Positions 8,262-18,290 of a DNA stretch of 64,000 nucleotides are shown here, piece after piece. How positions within the stretch are numbered: the first letter of the stretch is position 1; each line of letters starts with the position of its first letter. A model generated the notes under the pieces. The model worked only from the letters and a program-made list of their open reading frames with translations. It was not told where the DNA came from and ran no database searches. The translations under genes were made by a program, and so were the position numbers. Origin of the DNA: Micromonospora olivasterospora (lineage in GTDB: Bacteria > Actinomycetota > Actinomycetes > Mycobacteriales > Micromonosporaceae); assembly GCF_007830265.1 (NCBI RefSeq), contig NZ_VLKE01000001.1:5270001-5334000 (forward strand), written 5' to 3'.

Positions 8262-8436
8262 CGGCCCGGCCGTCGCGGCGCTGCTGCACGCCTGGCGGGC
8301 CCTGGACGCCCCACCCGTCCTCGCCGGGGCCGAGGACGCCGAGGCGCTGCGCCGCCTGCCGCTGGCCGGCCGGGTGCTCCCCGTGGCCGACCTGGCGACG
8401 GCCGCCGGAGCCGGACGCCGACCCGGCCCGCAGTGA
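8262..8436 (+). pseudogene. Unidentified C-terminal coding remnant
   Basis: Codons from about 8262 to TGA 8434-8436 give a plausible protein tail (LLHAWRALDAPPVLAG, then LPLAGRVLPVADLATAAG) with coding-like GC3, but no start and no ribosome site. I do not recognise the family. It looks like the end of a gene whose front is missing. The remainder of 8197-8515 holds only a GC-rich hairpin (8228-8255) that could end kptA. Confidence 0.3.
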
Positions 8437-8515
8437 CCTGGGGTTTTCCCTCGACCGGGACCGTTGGGTCCCCGAGAGCGCAGTTATTGTCGTACCCGGC
8501 GTCCAGCATGGACGC

Positions 8516-8929
8516 ATGGCTGTCCCCGCACTGGCCCACGAGCCCACCCCGCCGCGTGCCCTGCCGCTGCGCGAGGCCCGCACCCGGCTGACCCAGCTCG
8601 TCGCGATGGCCGAGCTGACCGACACGGTCACGCTGGTCACCCGCGACGGCGACCCCCGCCCGATCGCCGCGATCGTGCCCGCTACCGCCGCCCGGACGGC
8701 GGCCCAGGCCCGCGCCGACGCCGACCGTCTCGCCACGGTCACCGCCGGCTGGGCTCGCCGCCTCGACGAGCTGCACCGGCAGAGCAGCCGGCGGCACGCC
8801 GCCGAGCTGCGGGCGGTGACCGCGGCGCTCGCCGAGGTCTGGGCCGAGCTCGACCGCCGGGTCGCCCCCGGCAGCGACCCGGCCCTGGCCCGGCTCCGCG
8901 CCGCCCACGCCGACCTGCTGCGCGACTGA
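8516..8929 (+). CDS. Phd/YefM antitoxin-like protein
   Basis: 137 residues. The N-terminal half resembles Phd/YefM antitoxins: LPLREARTRLTQLVAMA, followed by VTLVTRDGDPRPIAAIVPA (the usual strand-rich DNA-binding fold). The C-terminal half is a long charged helix region (ADADRLATVTAGWARRLDEL and onward) with coiled-coil character and no match that I know. No toxin partner lies on either side, so this may be an orphan regulator and not half of a working toxin-antitoxin pair. ATG 8516 is chosen because the homology begins shortly after it. Confidence 0.6.
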   Translation: MAVPALAHEPTPPRALPLREARTRLTQLVAMAELTDTVTLVTRDGDPRPIAAIVPATAARTAAQARADADRLATVTAGWARRLDELHRQSSRRHAAELRAVTAALAEVWAELDRRVAPGSDPALARLRAAHADLLRD

Positions 8930-9057
8930 CCCGTCCCGGTCGGCCGGTGAATTCCGGCCGGCCGCTGACGTCCGACCCCCGGGCGGCTGGCGCGACGGCC
9001 AGCGACGGCTCGTATCCTGTGCGCGAAGGCTCGATAAGTTCCCAGAAGGGGGTCGGT

Positions 9058-10971
9058 GTGAGCAACCGGATCGAGACGCTGGAGTTCCAGGCGGAGGCGC
9101 GCCAGCTGCTTCAGCTGATGGTCCATTCGATCTACTCGAACAAGGACGTCTTCCTGCGCGAGCTGATCTCCAACGCGTCCGACGCACTGGACAAGCTGCG
9201 CCTGGAGTCCCTGGTCGACAAGGATCTCGCAGCCGACGTCTCCGACCTGCACATCGAGATCGAGGTCGACCGCGACGCCCGCACGCTCACCGTCCGGGAC
9301 AACGGCATCGGCATGTCCCGCGACGACGTGGTCCGGCTGATCGGCACCATCGCCAAGTCGGGCACCGCCGAGCTGCTGGCCAAGCTGCGCGAGTCCAAGG
9401 ACTCGGCCGCGTCCGCCGACCTGATCGGGCAGTTCGGTGTCGGCTTCTACGCCACGTTCATGGTCGCCGACCGGGTCACGCTGCTGACCCGCCGCGCCGG
9501 GCAGAGCGAGGGCACCCGGTGGGAGTCCACCGGCGAGGGCACGTACAGCGTGGAGACCGTCGACGGCGCCCCGCAGGGCACCGCCGTCACGGTGCACCTG
9601 AAGCCCGAGGACAGCGACGACCACCTGTACGACTACACGGCCGAGTGGAAGATCCGCGAGATCGTCAAGCGGTACTCCGATTTCATCGCCTGGCCGATCC
9701 GGATGACCGTGGAGCGCAAGGGCGCCGACGACGAGGTCACCCGCGACGTGCAGACGCTGAACTCGATGAAGGCGCTGTGGGCCCGGCCGCGCAGCGAGGT
9801 CGACGAGGCCGAGTACAAGGAGTTCTACAAGCACGTCAGCCACGACTGGGCCGACCCCCTCGAGACCATCCACATGAGGGGCGAGGGGACCTTCGAGTAC
9901 GAGGCGCTGCTGTTCCTGCCGTCGCACGCCCCGGTCGACCTGTTCGCCCCGCAGGCCCGTCGCGGCGTGCAGCTCTACGTCAAGCGCGTGTTCATCATGG
10001 ACGACTGCGACGCGCTGATGCCCAACTACCTGCGCTTCGTCAAGGGCGTCGTCGACGCGCACGACCTGTCGCTCAACATCTCCCGCGAGATCCTCCAGCA
10101 GGACCGCCAGATCAAGGCGGTCCGCCGCCGGCTGGTGAAGAAGATCCTCGCCACGGTCAAGGAGATGAAGGCCGAGCACGCCGAGCGCTACCGCACCTTC
10201 TGGTCGGAGTTCGGCCCCGCGCTCAAGGAGGGCCTGCTCGACGACCCGGACAACACCGAGGCGATTCTCGACGTCGTCTCCGTGGCCTCCACTGACGACC
10301 CGGAGCAGCTGACCGGCCTGCGCGACTACGTGGAGCGGATGAAGGACGGCCAGACCGACATCTACTACATGACCGGCGAGTCCCGGTCGATGATCGAGAA
10401 CTCGCCGCACATGGAGGCGTTCCGGGCCAAGGGTTACGAGGTGCTGATCCTCACCGACCCGGTGGACGAGGTCTGGGTCGACCGCGTCGGCCAGTTCGAC
10501 GGCAAGCCGCTGCGCTCGATCGCCAAGGGCCAGGTCGACCTGGACACCGAGGAGGAGAAGAAGGAGGCGGAGTCCGCGCGTGAGCAGCAGCGCCAGGAGT
10601 ACGCCGACCTGCTGTCGTGGATGACGGAGAAGCTGCGCGACAACGTCAAGGAGGTTCGGCTCTCCACCCGGCTGACCACCTCGCCGGCCTGCGTGGTCGG
10701 CGACGCCCACGACATCACCCCGACGCTGGAGAAGATGTACCGGGCGATGGGGCACGAGGTGCCGCAGGTCAAGCGGATCCTGGAGCTGAACCCGGGCCAC
10801 CCGCTGGTGGAGGGGCTGCGCAAGGCCCACGAGCAGGGCGCCGAGTCCGACGCGGTCGCCGAGACCGCGGAGCTGCTGTACGGCATGGCGCTGCTGGCCG
10901 AGGGCGGCGAGCTGGCCGACCCGTCCCGGTTCACCCGCGTCCTCGCCGACCGGCTGGCTCGCACCCTGTAG
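9058..10971 (+). CDS. htpG: Molecular chaperone HtpG (Hsp90)
   Basis: 637 residues, full family length. ATP-driven chaperone of the Hsp90 class acting in the cytoplasm. GHKL ATPase motifs are intact: ELISNASDALDKLR, DNGIGMSRDD, GQFGVGFYA. The middle-domain strand VQLYVKRVFIMDDC and the catalytic-loop Arg region (NISREILQQDRQIKAVRR, shown in part) are also present. GTG 9058 follows AGAAGGGGG at 9044-9052. A strong hairpin lies just downstream. No frame problem is seen across the whole gene. Confidence 0.97.
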   Translation: MSNRIETLEFQAEARQLLQLMVHSIYSNKDVFLRELISNASDALDKLRLESLVDKDLAADVSDLHIEIEVDRDARTLTVRDNGIGMSRDDVVRLIGTIAKSGTAELLAKLRESKDSAASADLIGQFGVGFYATFMVADRVTLLTRRAGQSEGTRWESTGEGTYSVETVDGAPQGTAVTVHLKPEDSDDHLYDYTAEWKIREIVKRYSDFIAWPIRMTVERKGADDEVTRDVQTLNSMKALWARPRSEVDEAEYKEFYKHVSHDWADPLETIHMRGEGTFEYEALLFLPSHAPVDLFAPQARRGVQLYVKRVFIMDDCDALMPNYLRFVKGVVDAHDLSLNISREILQQDRQIKAVRRRLVKKILATVKEMKAEHAERYRTFWSEFGPALKEGLLDDPDNTEAILDVVSVASTDDPEQLTGLRDYVERMKDGQTDIYYMTGESRSMIENSPHMEAFRAKGYEVLILTDPVDEVWVDRVGQFDGKPLRSIAKGQVDLDTEEEKKEAESAREQQRQEYADLLSWMTEKLRDNVKEVRLSTRLTTSPACVVGDAHDITPTLEKMYRAMGHEVPQVKRILELNPGHPLVEGLRKAHEQGAESDAVAETAELLYGMALLAEGGELADPSRFTRVLADRLARTL

Positions 10972-10992
10972 GGCCGCGGCGGGCAGGTACGA

Positions 10993-11023
10993 ACCGGCCG
11001 GCGCCAGGGAGGCGCCGGCCGGT
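10993..11023 (+). terminator. Hairpin terminator of htpG
   Basis: ACCGGCCGGCGCC (10993-11005) and GGCGCCGGCCGGT (11011-11023) form 13 perfect pairs around AGGGA, 21 bases after the htpG stop. There is no U-tract. Confidence 0.6.
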
Positions 11024-11430
11024 CCTGCCGCTCGTGCCCGCCCCGTGCCGCCTTCGCGATCGCCGGTTCCGAGACCGCCAGGATCCACCACGCCGGGTGG
11101 GTACTTCCTGTGGAGCTGATGTCGTGGACGAATCGGCGGAGCGCCGGGCGATGTCGTGGCCGACTGGGCCAGCGACCGCCACACTGACCTGTGTGGGGGG
11201 TGACTCACGTTCGCGATGTGCGGGATCGGACGGACACTACGCTGCGTCACCGTCCGGCCCGGGGGCGGCCTGGTCCGAGTCGGTCCGTCGGGCGTCATGC
11301 ACGGTCTGCGCGGCTGCGGAACTCGACTGTGGAGCCCGTCGCCCGAGCGGGTGAAGAAGGTAACAATAGGTGGGCGACCGTCGCGGAGGGTGCCTAACGT
11401 CGGTCGGGTCCGCGAACGTGGACACCACGG
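11024..11430. other. Intergenic region upstream of the c-di-AMP riboswitch
   Basis: About 400 bases with lower GC than neighbours and no convincing gene. It should contain the promoter for the riboswitch transcript; GGTAACAAT near 11357-11365 is a possible -10 region, but no good -35 partner is seen. Short open frames on both strands here lack ribosome sites and codon bias. Confidence 0.4.
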
Positions 11431-11431
11431 T

Positions 11432-12244
<813 letters not shown>

Positions 12245-12284
12245 CACCCGCTCACCGGGCCGGTTCGGGCCGGTGACCCGCACC

Positions 12285-12318
12285 GAAGCGCCCGGCCGGT
12301 ACTCCGGCCGGGCGCTTC
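12285..12318 (+). terminator. Intrinsic terminator after rpf
   Basis: GAAGCGCCCGGCCGG (12285-12299) pairs perfectly over 15 bases with 12304-12318 around a TACT loop. It is an unusually strong hairpin closing the rpf transcript. Confidence 0.7.
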
Positions 12319-12374
12319 CGGGTCCCGAGGCCGGTACGCGTGGACTCCGGGCCGGCTGGGTAACACGGGCGAGC

Positions 12375-13300
12375 ATGAGCACCAGCACGCTGACCAGGCC
12401 CGACGAGGCCGCTCCGGACCGCGTCGGCATCGTCGCCGTCGTCGCCCACCGGAAGAAGACCCTCGGCGGCGGCCTCGACGAGCTGCGCGCCACGCTGGTC
12501 GACGCCGGCGTCGACGACCTGCTCTGGTACGAGGTGCCCAAGAGCCGCAAGGCGCCGAAGAAGGTCCGCAAGGCGCTGGAGAGGGGCGCCGGGCTGGTCT
12601 TCGTGTGGGGCGGCGACGGCATGGTGCAGCGCTGCGCCGACGCCCTCGCCGGCAGCGGCGTGCCGATGGCGATCCTGCCCGCCGGGACGGCGAACCTCTT
12701 CGCCACCAACCTCGGCGTCCCGGCCGACCTGCCGGGGCGGTGCGGGTGGGCCTGGGCGGGCGGCGGCGCCGGCTCGACCTGGGCCGGCTCAACGGCGAGC
12801 ACTTCGCGGTGATGGCCGGTGCCGGCTTCGACGGCGAGCTGATCGGCGAGGCCGACCGCCGGCTCAAGGGCCGGCTGGGCCGCCTCGCGTACGTGTGGAC
12901 GGGGCTGCGGCACGTCCGCGGCGAGCTGGTCCGCACCCGGATCCGGGTGGACGGGTCCGACTGGTTCGACGGCGAGGCGAGCTGCGTGCTGTTCGGCAAC
13001 GTCGGCACGATCACCGGGGGCATCCCCGCGTTCGACGACGCCCGCCCCGACGACGGCGCGCTGGAGGTGGGGGTGGCCACGGCGGCCGGCGCGGTGGACT
13101 GGGCGCGGACGCTGGGCCGGATGGCCGCCGGCCGCTCCGACGAGTCGCCGTTCGTGCGGATCACCCGGGGCCGGAAGATCAAGGTACGGTTCGCCGCGCC
13201 GCGGACGTACGAGCTGGACGGCGGGGCGCGGGCGGAGACGAAGCGGCTGAAGGTCAGGGTGGCGCCCGGGGCGCTGACCGTCTGCTGCCCCGACGACTGA
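12375..13300 (+). CDS. Diacylglycerol kinase-family lipid kinase (one-base frameshift)
   Basis: About 308 residues once the frame is repaired. The first part from ATG 12375 carries VFVWGGDGMVQRCADAL (GGDG nucleotide motif) and LPAGTANLFATNLGV. The second part continues with LNGEHFAVMAGAGFDGELI, LFGNVGTITGGIPAF and the C-terminal YELDGGARAE. The two frames join smoothly if one G is added to the run at 12734-12737 (reading LPGAVRVGLGGR), so this looks like a single-base loss in a G-run. Members phosphorylate diacylglycerol, sphingoid or related lipids; the exact substrate is unknown. Confidence 0.85.
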
Positions 13301-13303
13301 GGG

Positions 13304-13748
13304 TCAGCGCGGGGCCGCCCGCGCGGCCAGCGGGCGGGCCCGGCGTAGCACCGCCGGCAGCCGCCGGGACGCCAGCCGGGCGAGCGCCGCGCAGCCGATC
13401 CCGACGGCCAGGGACGCGACCAGTGCCGCCCACCGCGACCACGGGGCGACCAGCGGCCATACCTGCCAGTGCGTGAGGTGGACGTACAGCGAACCGCCGG
13501 CCAGCAGCGCCGCCGCCCGGTTGACCGCCCGCCGGCTCGGCAGCGCCGGCACCCAGACCAGCAGCGCGAACCCGGCCACGACCAGCGCCTCCCGCGCCGG
13601 CTCGCCGAAGAACCCGGGCACCGTGAGCACGGCGCCGGCGGTCACCGCGAGGCGCCGTCCGGTGGTGTCGGCCCGGGCCGCGGCCCAGCCGGCGAGCGGC
13701 AGCGCGAACGGCAGCCGCCGCTCCAGCCGGTCCACCGCCGGCACGGCC
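13304..13748 (-). pseudogene. C-terminal part of an acyltransferase-3 (OafA-like) membrane protein
   Basis: Reading leftward from about 13748 to the TGA at 13304-13306 gives a hydrophobic tail with the pattern of acyltransferase family 3: [20 protein letters not shown], then [18 protein letters not shown] and several membrane helices. These enzymes O-acetylate surface polysaccharides or peptidoglycan. The N-terminal two-thirds, including the catalytic His, are absent: the frame runs directly into antisense sequence of an ABC permease. The abrupt head-to-head join of two gene fragments at about 13750 points to a lost segment between them. Confidence 0.6.
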
Positions 13749-13749
13749 A

Positions 13750-14150
13750 GCACTGGCTGCTGGCGCTGGCGTACGCGACGCTGTTCCTGCCGCTGGCCGT
13801 CGGCGCGGTCGCGTCCGCCGCCGCGCAGAGCCCGACCGCCGTGGAGGAGGCCGCCCGGTCGCTGGGCCGGGGACCGTTCGCGGTGTTCCGCACGGTCACC
13901 CTGCCGCTGACCCTGCCCGGCATCGGCGCCGGCGCGGCGCTGACGTTCCTCACCTGCATGAAGGAACTCCCGGCCACGCTGCTGCTGCGGCCCACCGGAA
14001 TGGACACCCTGGCCACCGAGCTGTGGACGCACACCTCGACCGCCGCGTACGCCGCCGCGGCCCCGTACGCGGCCATCCTCGTCGCGCTCGCCGCCGTGCC
14101 CACCTGGCTGCTCGCGGCCCGCACCGGACTCACCGACCCCGGAGGCACCC
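13750..14150 (+). pseudogene. C-terminal fragment of an iron-type ABC transporter permease (FbpB-like)
   Basis: The frame shows [18 protein letters not shown], the EAA loop [20 protein letters not shown] (the site that docks the ATPase) and [19 protein letters not shown], as in ferric-iron and thiamine-type permeases. The N-terminal membrane domains are absent, and the C terminus runs without a stop into ATPase sequence. With the ATPase fragment that follows it formed an importer operon. The substrate-binding protein is not present, so the whole 5' half of the operon is missing. Confidence 0.65.
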
Positions 14151-14768
14151 GGCGCGATCACGGTCGCCGGCCGGCCGGTGCTCGGGACCGCGTGCACGTC
14201 CCGGCGCACCGCCGCCGCGTCGCCGTCGTGCCGCAGGAGGGGGCGCTGTTCCCGCACCTGTCCGTCGCGGACAACGTCGGCTACGGCCTGGACCGGGCCG
14301 CCCGCCGCTCCGGCCGGGTCGAGGAGGTGCTCGACCTGGTCGGCCTCGCCGGGTACGGCGCGCGGATGCCGCACCAGCTCTCCGGCGGCCAGCAGCAGCG
14401 GGTCGCGGTGGCCCGGGCGCTGGCGCCCCGGCCGCCGCTGGTGCTGCTGGACGAGCCGTTCAGCGCCCTGGACGCGAAGCTGCGCGCCGAGCTGCGGGCC
14501 GACGTGCGGCAGGCGCTGCGCGCCGACGGCGCCACCGGCGTGCTGGTCACCCACGACCAGGGCGAGGCGCTGTCCGCTCGCCCCGTCCGGCGGGGCACCC
14601 GCGACCGTGGTCCGGCAGGACTTCCACGGGCGCGACGCGCTGACCACGCTGCGCCTCGACGACGGCACCGTGCTGACCGCCCGGACCCTCGACGAGGGCA
14701 CCGGCCTGGCCGCCGGCGCCCAGGTCGCGGTCGCGGTGCGGGGGCAGGTCCGGGCGTACGCCGGATAG
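14151..14768 (+). pseudogene. ABC transporter ATP-binding protein fragments (FbpC-like, Walker A missing)
   Basis: After a short [10 protein letters not shown] strand, a shift near 14187 leads to [16 protein letters not shown] (Q-loop), [16 protein letters not shown] (signature), [12 protein letters not shown] (Walker B) and [11 protein letters not shown] (H-loop). The P-loop that should precede these is not in the window. After the H-loop at about 14577 the reading jumps frame to a TOBE-like tail ([18 protein letters not shown] to RAYAG) ending at 14768. At least two blocks are therefore missing. As sequenced it cannot bind ATP. Confidence 0.65.
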
Positions 14769-14780
14769 CCGCCAGGGCCC

Positions 14781-15056
14781 CTACCGGCGCGGGCCGGCCA
14801 GCCGGAGCGCGTTGCAGACGTCGACGACGTCGGGCACGCTCCACGCCAGCTCCCCGGCGGCCCGGCGGGTCTGCGGGTCGGCGACGACGCCGGAGAGGAT
14901 GACCACGCGGTTCTGCACGGCGATGCAGACGTGCCGGTGCCGGCTGGTCCAGCCGTCGCCGAACCGCCGGGCCACCGCGGCGGCGATCCGGGCGTCGTCG
15001 TCCGTCGGCCCGGGCTCGTCCGGCCAGGAGCGGTCGTCGGGGTACGGCCAGGGCAT
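14781..15056 (-). CDS. BON-domain protein
   Basis: 91 residues from ATG 15056. A single BON domain: [15 protein letters not shown], then [16 protein letters not shown] and [13 protein letters not shown], following the alpha-beta-beta-alpha-beta pattern. BON domains bind lipids or polymers. Small actinobacterial BON proteins often appear near stress and sigma-B-type regulators, which fits the STAS and GlsB-like genes next door. It has no signal peptide. The ribosome site is weak. Confidence 0.75.
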   Translation of the reverse strand: MPWPYPDDRSWPDEPGPTDDDARIAAAVARRFGDGWTSRHRHVCIAVQNRVVILSGVVADPQTRRAAGELAWSVPDVVDVCNALRLAGPRR

Positions 15057-15109
15057 GACCACGGAAGGTGCCTCTCTGGACTGGTCGGGCCGGCGACGCC
15101 GGGCGGCGG

Positions 15110-15685
15110 TCAGGTATGGGCGCAGGGGACGGCGGGGAGCGGCCCGGCCGGGGCCGGTGAGAGTCGGGCGAGCGCCGCGGCGGGACTGTCGAACAGCGGG
15201 AACGCCCCGGTCAGGCGCATGGTGTGCAGGACGGCGCGGACGAACCGCGACGGCGCGGCCAGGCACAGCGCCCTGCCCCGCTCGCGGGCGTCGCGCTGGG
15301 CGCGGACGAGCAGGCCCAGACCGTCGGAGTCGACGGTCCGCACCCCGCTCAAGTCGACCACGACGTACGCCCCGACCTCGACCGCGTCGCGCAGCGCGCA
15401 CCGTAGGGCGTCGCCGTCGTCGAGGTCGGCGGCCACCACGCCCGGCAGGTCGACGCCGAGGGTGGTGTCGCGGTCCGCGCGGCGCGGGCGGGTCCCGGGC
15501 GGCAGCGGGCTGCACCGCGGGCAGCGGTGCGGGCCGGTGGCGAACGGGGACCCACTCCAGCCGTACTCGGCGAGCAGGGTCCAGACGACCTCGGCGTCCG
15601 GCAGCACGCACGCCGTGCCGGTGTCCGTGTCGCCGCAGGTGTCGCAGATCAGGGTCATCCGCTGGTCGTCCGGTACGACCGTCAT
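15110..15685 (-). CDS. STAS-domain anti-sigma factor antagonist with an N-terminal zinc-ribbon-like segment
   Basis: 191 residues. The C-terminal 110 residues form a STAS domain with VVVDLSGVRTVDSDGLGLL, where the Ser of DSDG is the usual phosphorylation site of anti-anti-sigma factors. The first 60 residues are unusual: Cys14-x2-Cys17 and Cys55-x2-Cys58 with His53 could bind one zinc. It would act by binding an anti-sigma kinase and freeing a stress sigma factor; the metal site could add redox or metal sensing. Its start overlaps the stop of the upstream membrane gene by 4 bases (ATGA), so the two are coupled. Confidence 0.8.
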   Translation of the reverse strand: MTVVPDDQRMTLICDTCGDTDTGTACVLPDAEVVWTLLAEYGWSGSPFATGPHRCPRCSPLPPGTRPRRADRDTTLGVDLPGVVAADLDDGDALRCALRDAVEVGAYVVVDLSGVRTVDSDGLGLLVRAQRDARERGRALCLAAPSRFVRAVLHTMRLTGAFPLFDSPAAALARLSPAPAGPLPAVPCAHT

Positions 15686-16047
15686 CCGTGCTCCTCTCCC
15701 GGGCCGCGGTCGGTGCCGGACGGGGTCTGCCGCGCCCAGGCCGAGTCGGCGCGGCCGGCGGTGGCCGCGACGAGGGCGACGCCGACGCCGGCCAGCCCGG
15801 CCGGCGCCAGCAGGTCCAGCAGCCGGAGGCGCGCGCCGTCCACGCCGGCCAGGCGGACGAGGACGGCGCCGAGCAGGGCCGCGGCGACACCGGCGACGAG
15901 GGTGAGCCAGCGCGGCGCCACCGGCGCGGGAACCATCAGCCCGCCGAGCGCCCCGACGACGAGCCCCACGGCGAGGGCGCTGACGAGGGCGACCCCGGTC
16001 ACGCCCGCTCCCGTGCGGGATGCGGGGCCGGCGGCGGGACGGTGCAT
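15682..16047 (-). CDS. Small membrane protein, GlsB/YeaQ (transglycosylase-associated)-like
   Basis: 121 residues from ATG 16047 with three membrane segments: LVSALAVGLVVGALGGLMV, LTLVAGVAAALLGAVLV and LAGVGVALVAATAG. The Gly-rich first two helices resemble the YeaQ/GlsB stress-response membrane family; the third helix and the charged tail are additions. Function is unknown. A shorter start within the sequence is possible. It is coupled to the STAS gene, so both may belong to an envelope-stress operon. Confidence 0.5.
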   Translation of the reverse strand: MHRPAAGPASRTGAGVTGVALVSALAVGLVVGALGGLMVPAPVAPRWLTLVAGVAAALLGAVLVRLAGVDGARLRLLDLLAPAGLAGVGVALVAATAGRADSAWARQTPSGTDRGPGEEHG

Positions 16048-16225
16048 CTCGCGCGTGCCAGCGGCGTGGTCACGACGTTCCCCCTCTCCTCGCGGATGCC
16101 GACGGCCACCACGGTGCCCGCCCCGGTTGGCGGGCTTGGCGCGGGCGCATGACAGTTGCGTGACAAATCCGCCGCCGGGCCGGCGCGACTGGTCGGCCGG
16201 CGGGGGGCTTGGGAATGATGCCGGT

Positions 16226-16912
16226 ATGACGGCGGTACTGGTGATCGAGGACGACGACCGGATCCGGCTGGCGCTGCAACTGGCGCTGGAGGACGAGGGA
16301 TACGACGCCTGGGGCGCGGCCACCGCCGAGGAGGGGCTGCGCGCGCAGCGCCGCGACCCGGCCGACTACGTCCTGGTCGACCTGATGCTGCCCGGCATGG
16401 ACGGCTTCGAGTGCATCCGCGCGCTGCGCCGCGACGACGACGTGCCGATCGTGGTGGTCAGCGCCCGCGACGACACCCACGACATCGTGGCCGCGCTGGA
16501 GGCCGGTGCCGACGACTACGTGGTCAAGCCGGTCGCCATCAAGGAGCTGACGGCCCGGCTGCGTGCCCTGCGCCGCCGCGCCCGCGCCGCCGTGCCGGCG
16601 GCCTCCGGGCCGGTGCCGGTGCTGTCCTTCGGCGAGTTGGAGGTCAGCCCGGAGGCGGGCGAGGTCCGCCGCGCGGGGCGGACCGTCGCGGTCACCCGCA
16701 CCGAGTTTCGACTGCTGTGTGAGCTGGCCGAGCACGCCGGCCGGGTGCTGTCGCGCCAGCAGCTGCTGAGCCGGGTGTGGGGGTACGACACCGGCGACGA
16801 GCGGCTGGTCGACGTCCACGTCGGACGGCTGCGGCAGAAGATCGAGGCGGATCCGGCCAACCCGAGGCACCTGGTGACCCTGCGCGGCCTCGGCTACAAG
16901 CTGCAGCGGTGA
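16226..16912 (+). CDS. OmpR/PhoB-family response regulator
   Basis: 228 residues. Receiver domain: LVIEDDDRIR (acidic pair), VLVDLMLPGMDGFE (phospho-acceptor Asp), VVSARDD (switch Ser) and YVVKPVAIKEL (conserved Lys). C-terminal winged helix: VTRTEFRLLCELAEHAG, LSRVWGYDTGDERLVDVHVGR (in part) and LRGLGYKL. ATG 16226. The next gene is its cognate kinase: GTG 16909 overlaps this stop by 4 bases. The target genes are unknown; the GerMN lipoprotein downstream recalls the MtrA-MtrB-LpqB arrangement. Confidence 0.93.
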   Translation: MTAVLVIEDDDRIRLALQLALEDEGYDAWGAATAEEGLRAQRRDPADYVLVDLMLPGMDGFECIRALRRDDDVPIVVVSARDDTHDIVAALEAGADDYVVKPVAIKELTARLRALRRRARAAVPAASGPVPVLSFGELEVSPEAGEVRRAGRTVAVTRTEFRLLCELAEHAGRVLSRQQLLSRVWGYDTGDERLVDVHVGRLRQKIEADPANPRHLVTLRGLGYKLQR

Positions 16913-18290
16913 ACCGCGTCCGCCGCCGGTCGTGCCGCCGCCTCGGCCTGCGCGCCCGGGTCACCGCCGCGTTCGCCGCCGGCGCGCTGCTGCTGGCCGC
17001 GTCGATGGCGCTGGTGTCGTACGAGCTGACCCGCCGCTCGCTGCTCGACGAGCGGGAGCGCACCGCGGTCCGGGCCGCGTACTTCGACGCCGCCGTGGTG
17101 CGCAGCGGGCTGGACGCCGAGGCCCCGGACGTGGCAGAGGTGCTGCGGTCGCTGGACACGGGGAGCAGCCGGCGGGCCCTGCTGCACCGCGACGGCCAGT
17201 GGTACGGCCTCATCGCCGACGAGGGCCTCACCGCCGCCATCCCCGAGGACCTGCAACGCCTCGTCCGCTCCGGCGAGCCGGCCGTGCAGCGGGTCCGGGT
17301 CGACGGGCAGGCGGCGCTGCTGGTCGGGGTGCCGCTGTCCGGCTCGGCGACGTACTACGAGGTCAACTCGCTGGGGGAGTTGGAGCGCACGTTCCGGGCC
17401 CTGGCGCTGACGCTGACCGCGGTGGCCATCATGGTGGCCGGCTCCGGTGCGGCGCTGGGCTGGTACGCGACCCGGCACAGCCTGCGTCCCCTCACCGCGG
17501 TCGCCGACGCCGCGGAGCGGATCGCCGCCGGCGACGTCACCGCCCGCCTCGACCCGGCCACCGATCCCGACCTGACCCGGCTGTCGACGTCGTTCAACCA
17601 CATGGTCGACCAGCTCGCCCGCCGGATCGAGCGGGACCGCCGGTTCGCCGCCGACGTCAGCCACGAACTGCGCTCGCCGTTGCAGACCCTGGCCGCCGCC
17701 GCGAGCGTCCTGCAGCGGCGGCGCGCCCACCACGACGGGCGCACGGCCACCGCCGCCGGCCTGGTCGCCGACGAGATCGACCGCTTCCAGCGGCTGGTCA
17801 ACGACCTGATCGACCTGGCCCGCAGCGACGAGACCGCCCGCCGGGCCGCCGTCGACGTGGCGGCCCTGGCCCGCGCCGCCTGCGCGGACCGGGACCTGCC
17901 GCCGGCGCTGGTGGCCCTCGGGGCGGACACGCCGGCCACCTGGCGGGTGGAGCGGCGCCGCGTCGCGCAGGTGCTGGCGAACCTGCTCGACAACGCCGTG
18001 CGGTACGGCGCCGGCCCGGTCGCGGTGCGGCTGTCCCGCGCCGGCGACGCCGGGGTGATCGAGGTCGACGACCACGGCCCGGGCGTCCCCGCGGAGGACC
18101 GCGAGACCATCTTCGACCGGTTCGTGCGCGGTCGGGCCGCCCACGACCGCGGCGCCGGCGACGGTACGGGCCTCGGCCTGGCGCTGGTCGCGCAGCACGC
18201 CGCGGCGCACGGCGGGCGGCCGAGGTCGCGGACCGCCCTGGCGGCGGCGGGGCCCGCTTCCGGGTGACCCTGCCGGGGAGCCTGTCGTGA
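16909..18290 (+). CDS. Membrane sensor histidine kinase (one-base frameshift near the 3' end)
   Basis: About 459 residues after frame repair. N-terminal helix (RVTAAFAAGALLLAASMALV), an extracytoplasmic sensor of about 130 residues, second helix (ALALTLTAVAIMVAGSGAAL), HAMP, then DVSHELRSPLQTL (phospho-His), LANLLDNAVRYG (N box), VDDHGPGVP (G1) and GDGTGLGLALVAQH (G2). The frame stops at 18267 as written. Adding one G in the run at 18214-18216 restores the normal kinase end AEVADRPGGGARFRVTLPGS, stopping at 18290 with a 4-base overlap to the next gene. It phosphorylates the regulator encoded just upstream. Confidence 0.9.

Noticed and set aside
8516..8929. Complete type II toxin-antitoxin pair
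   Set aside because: Only a Phd-like protein is present; neither flank encodes a Doc, RelE or PIN-type toxin.
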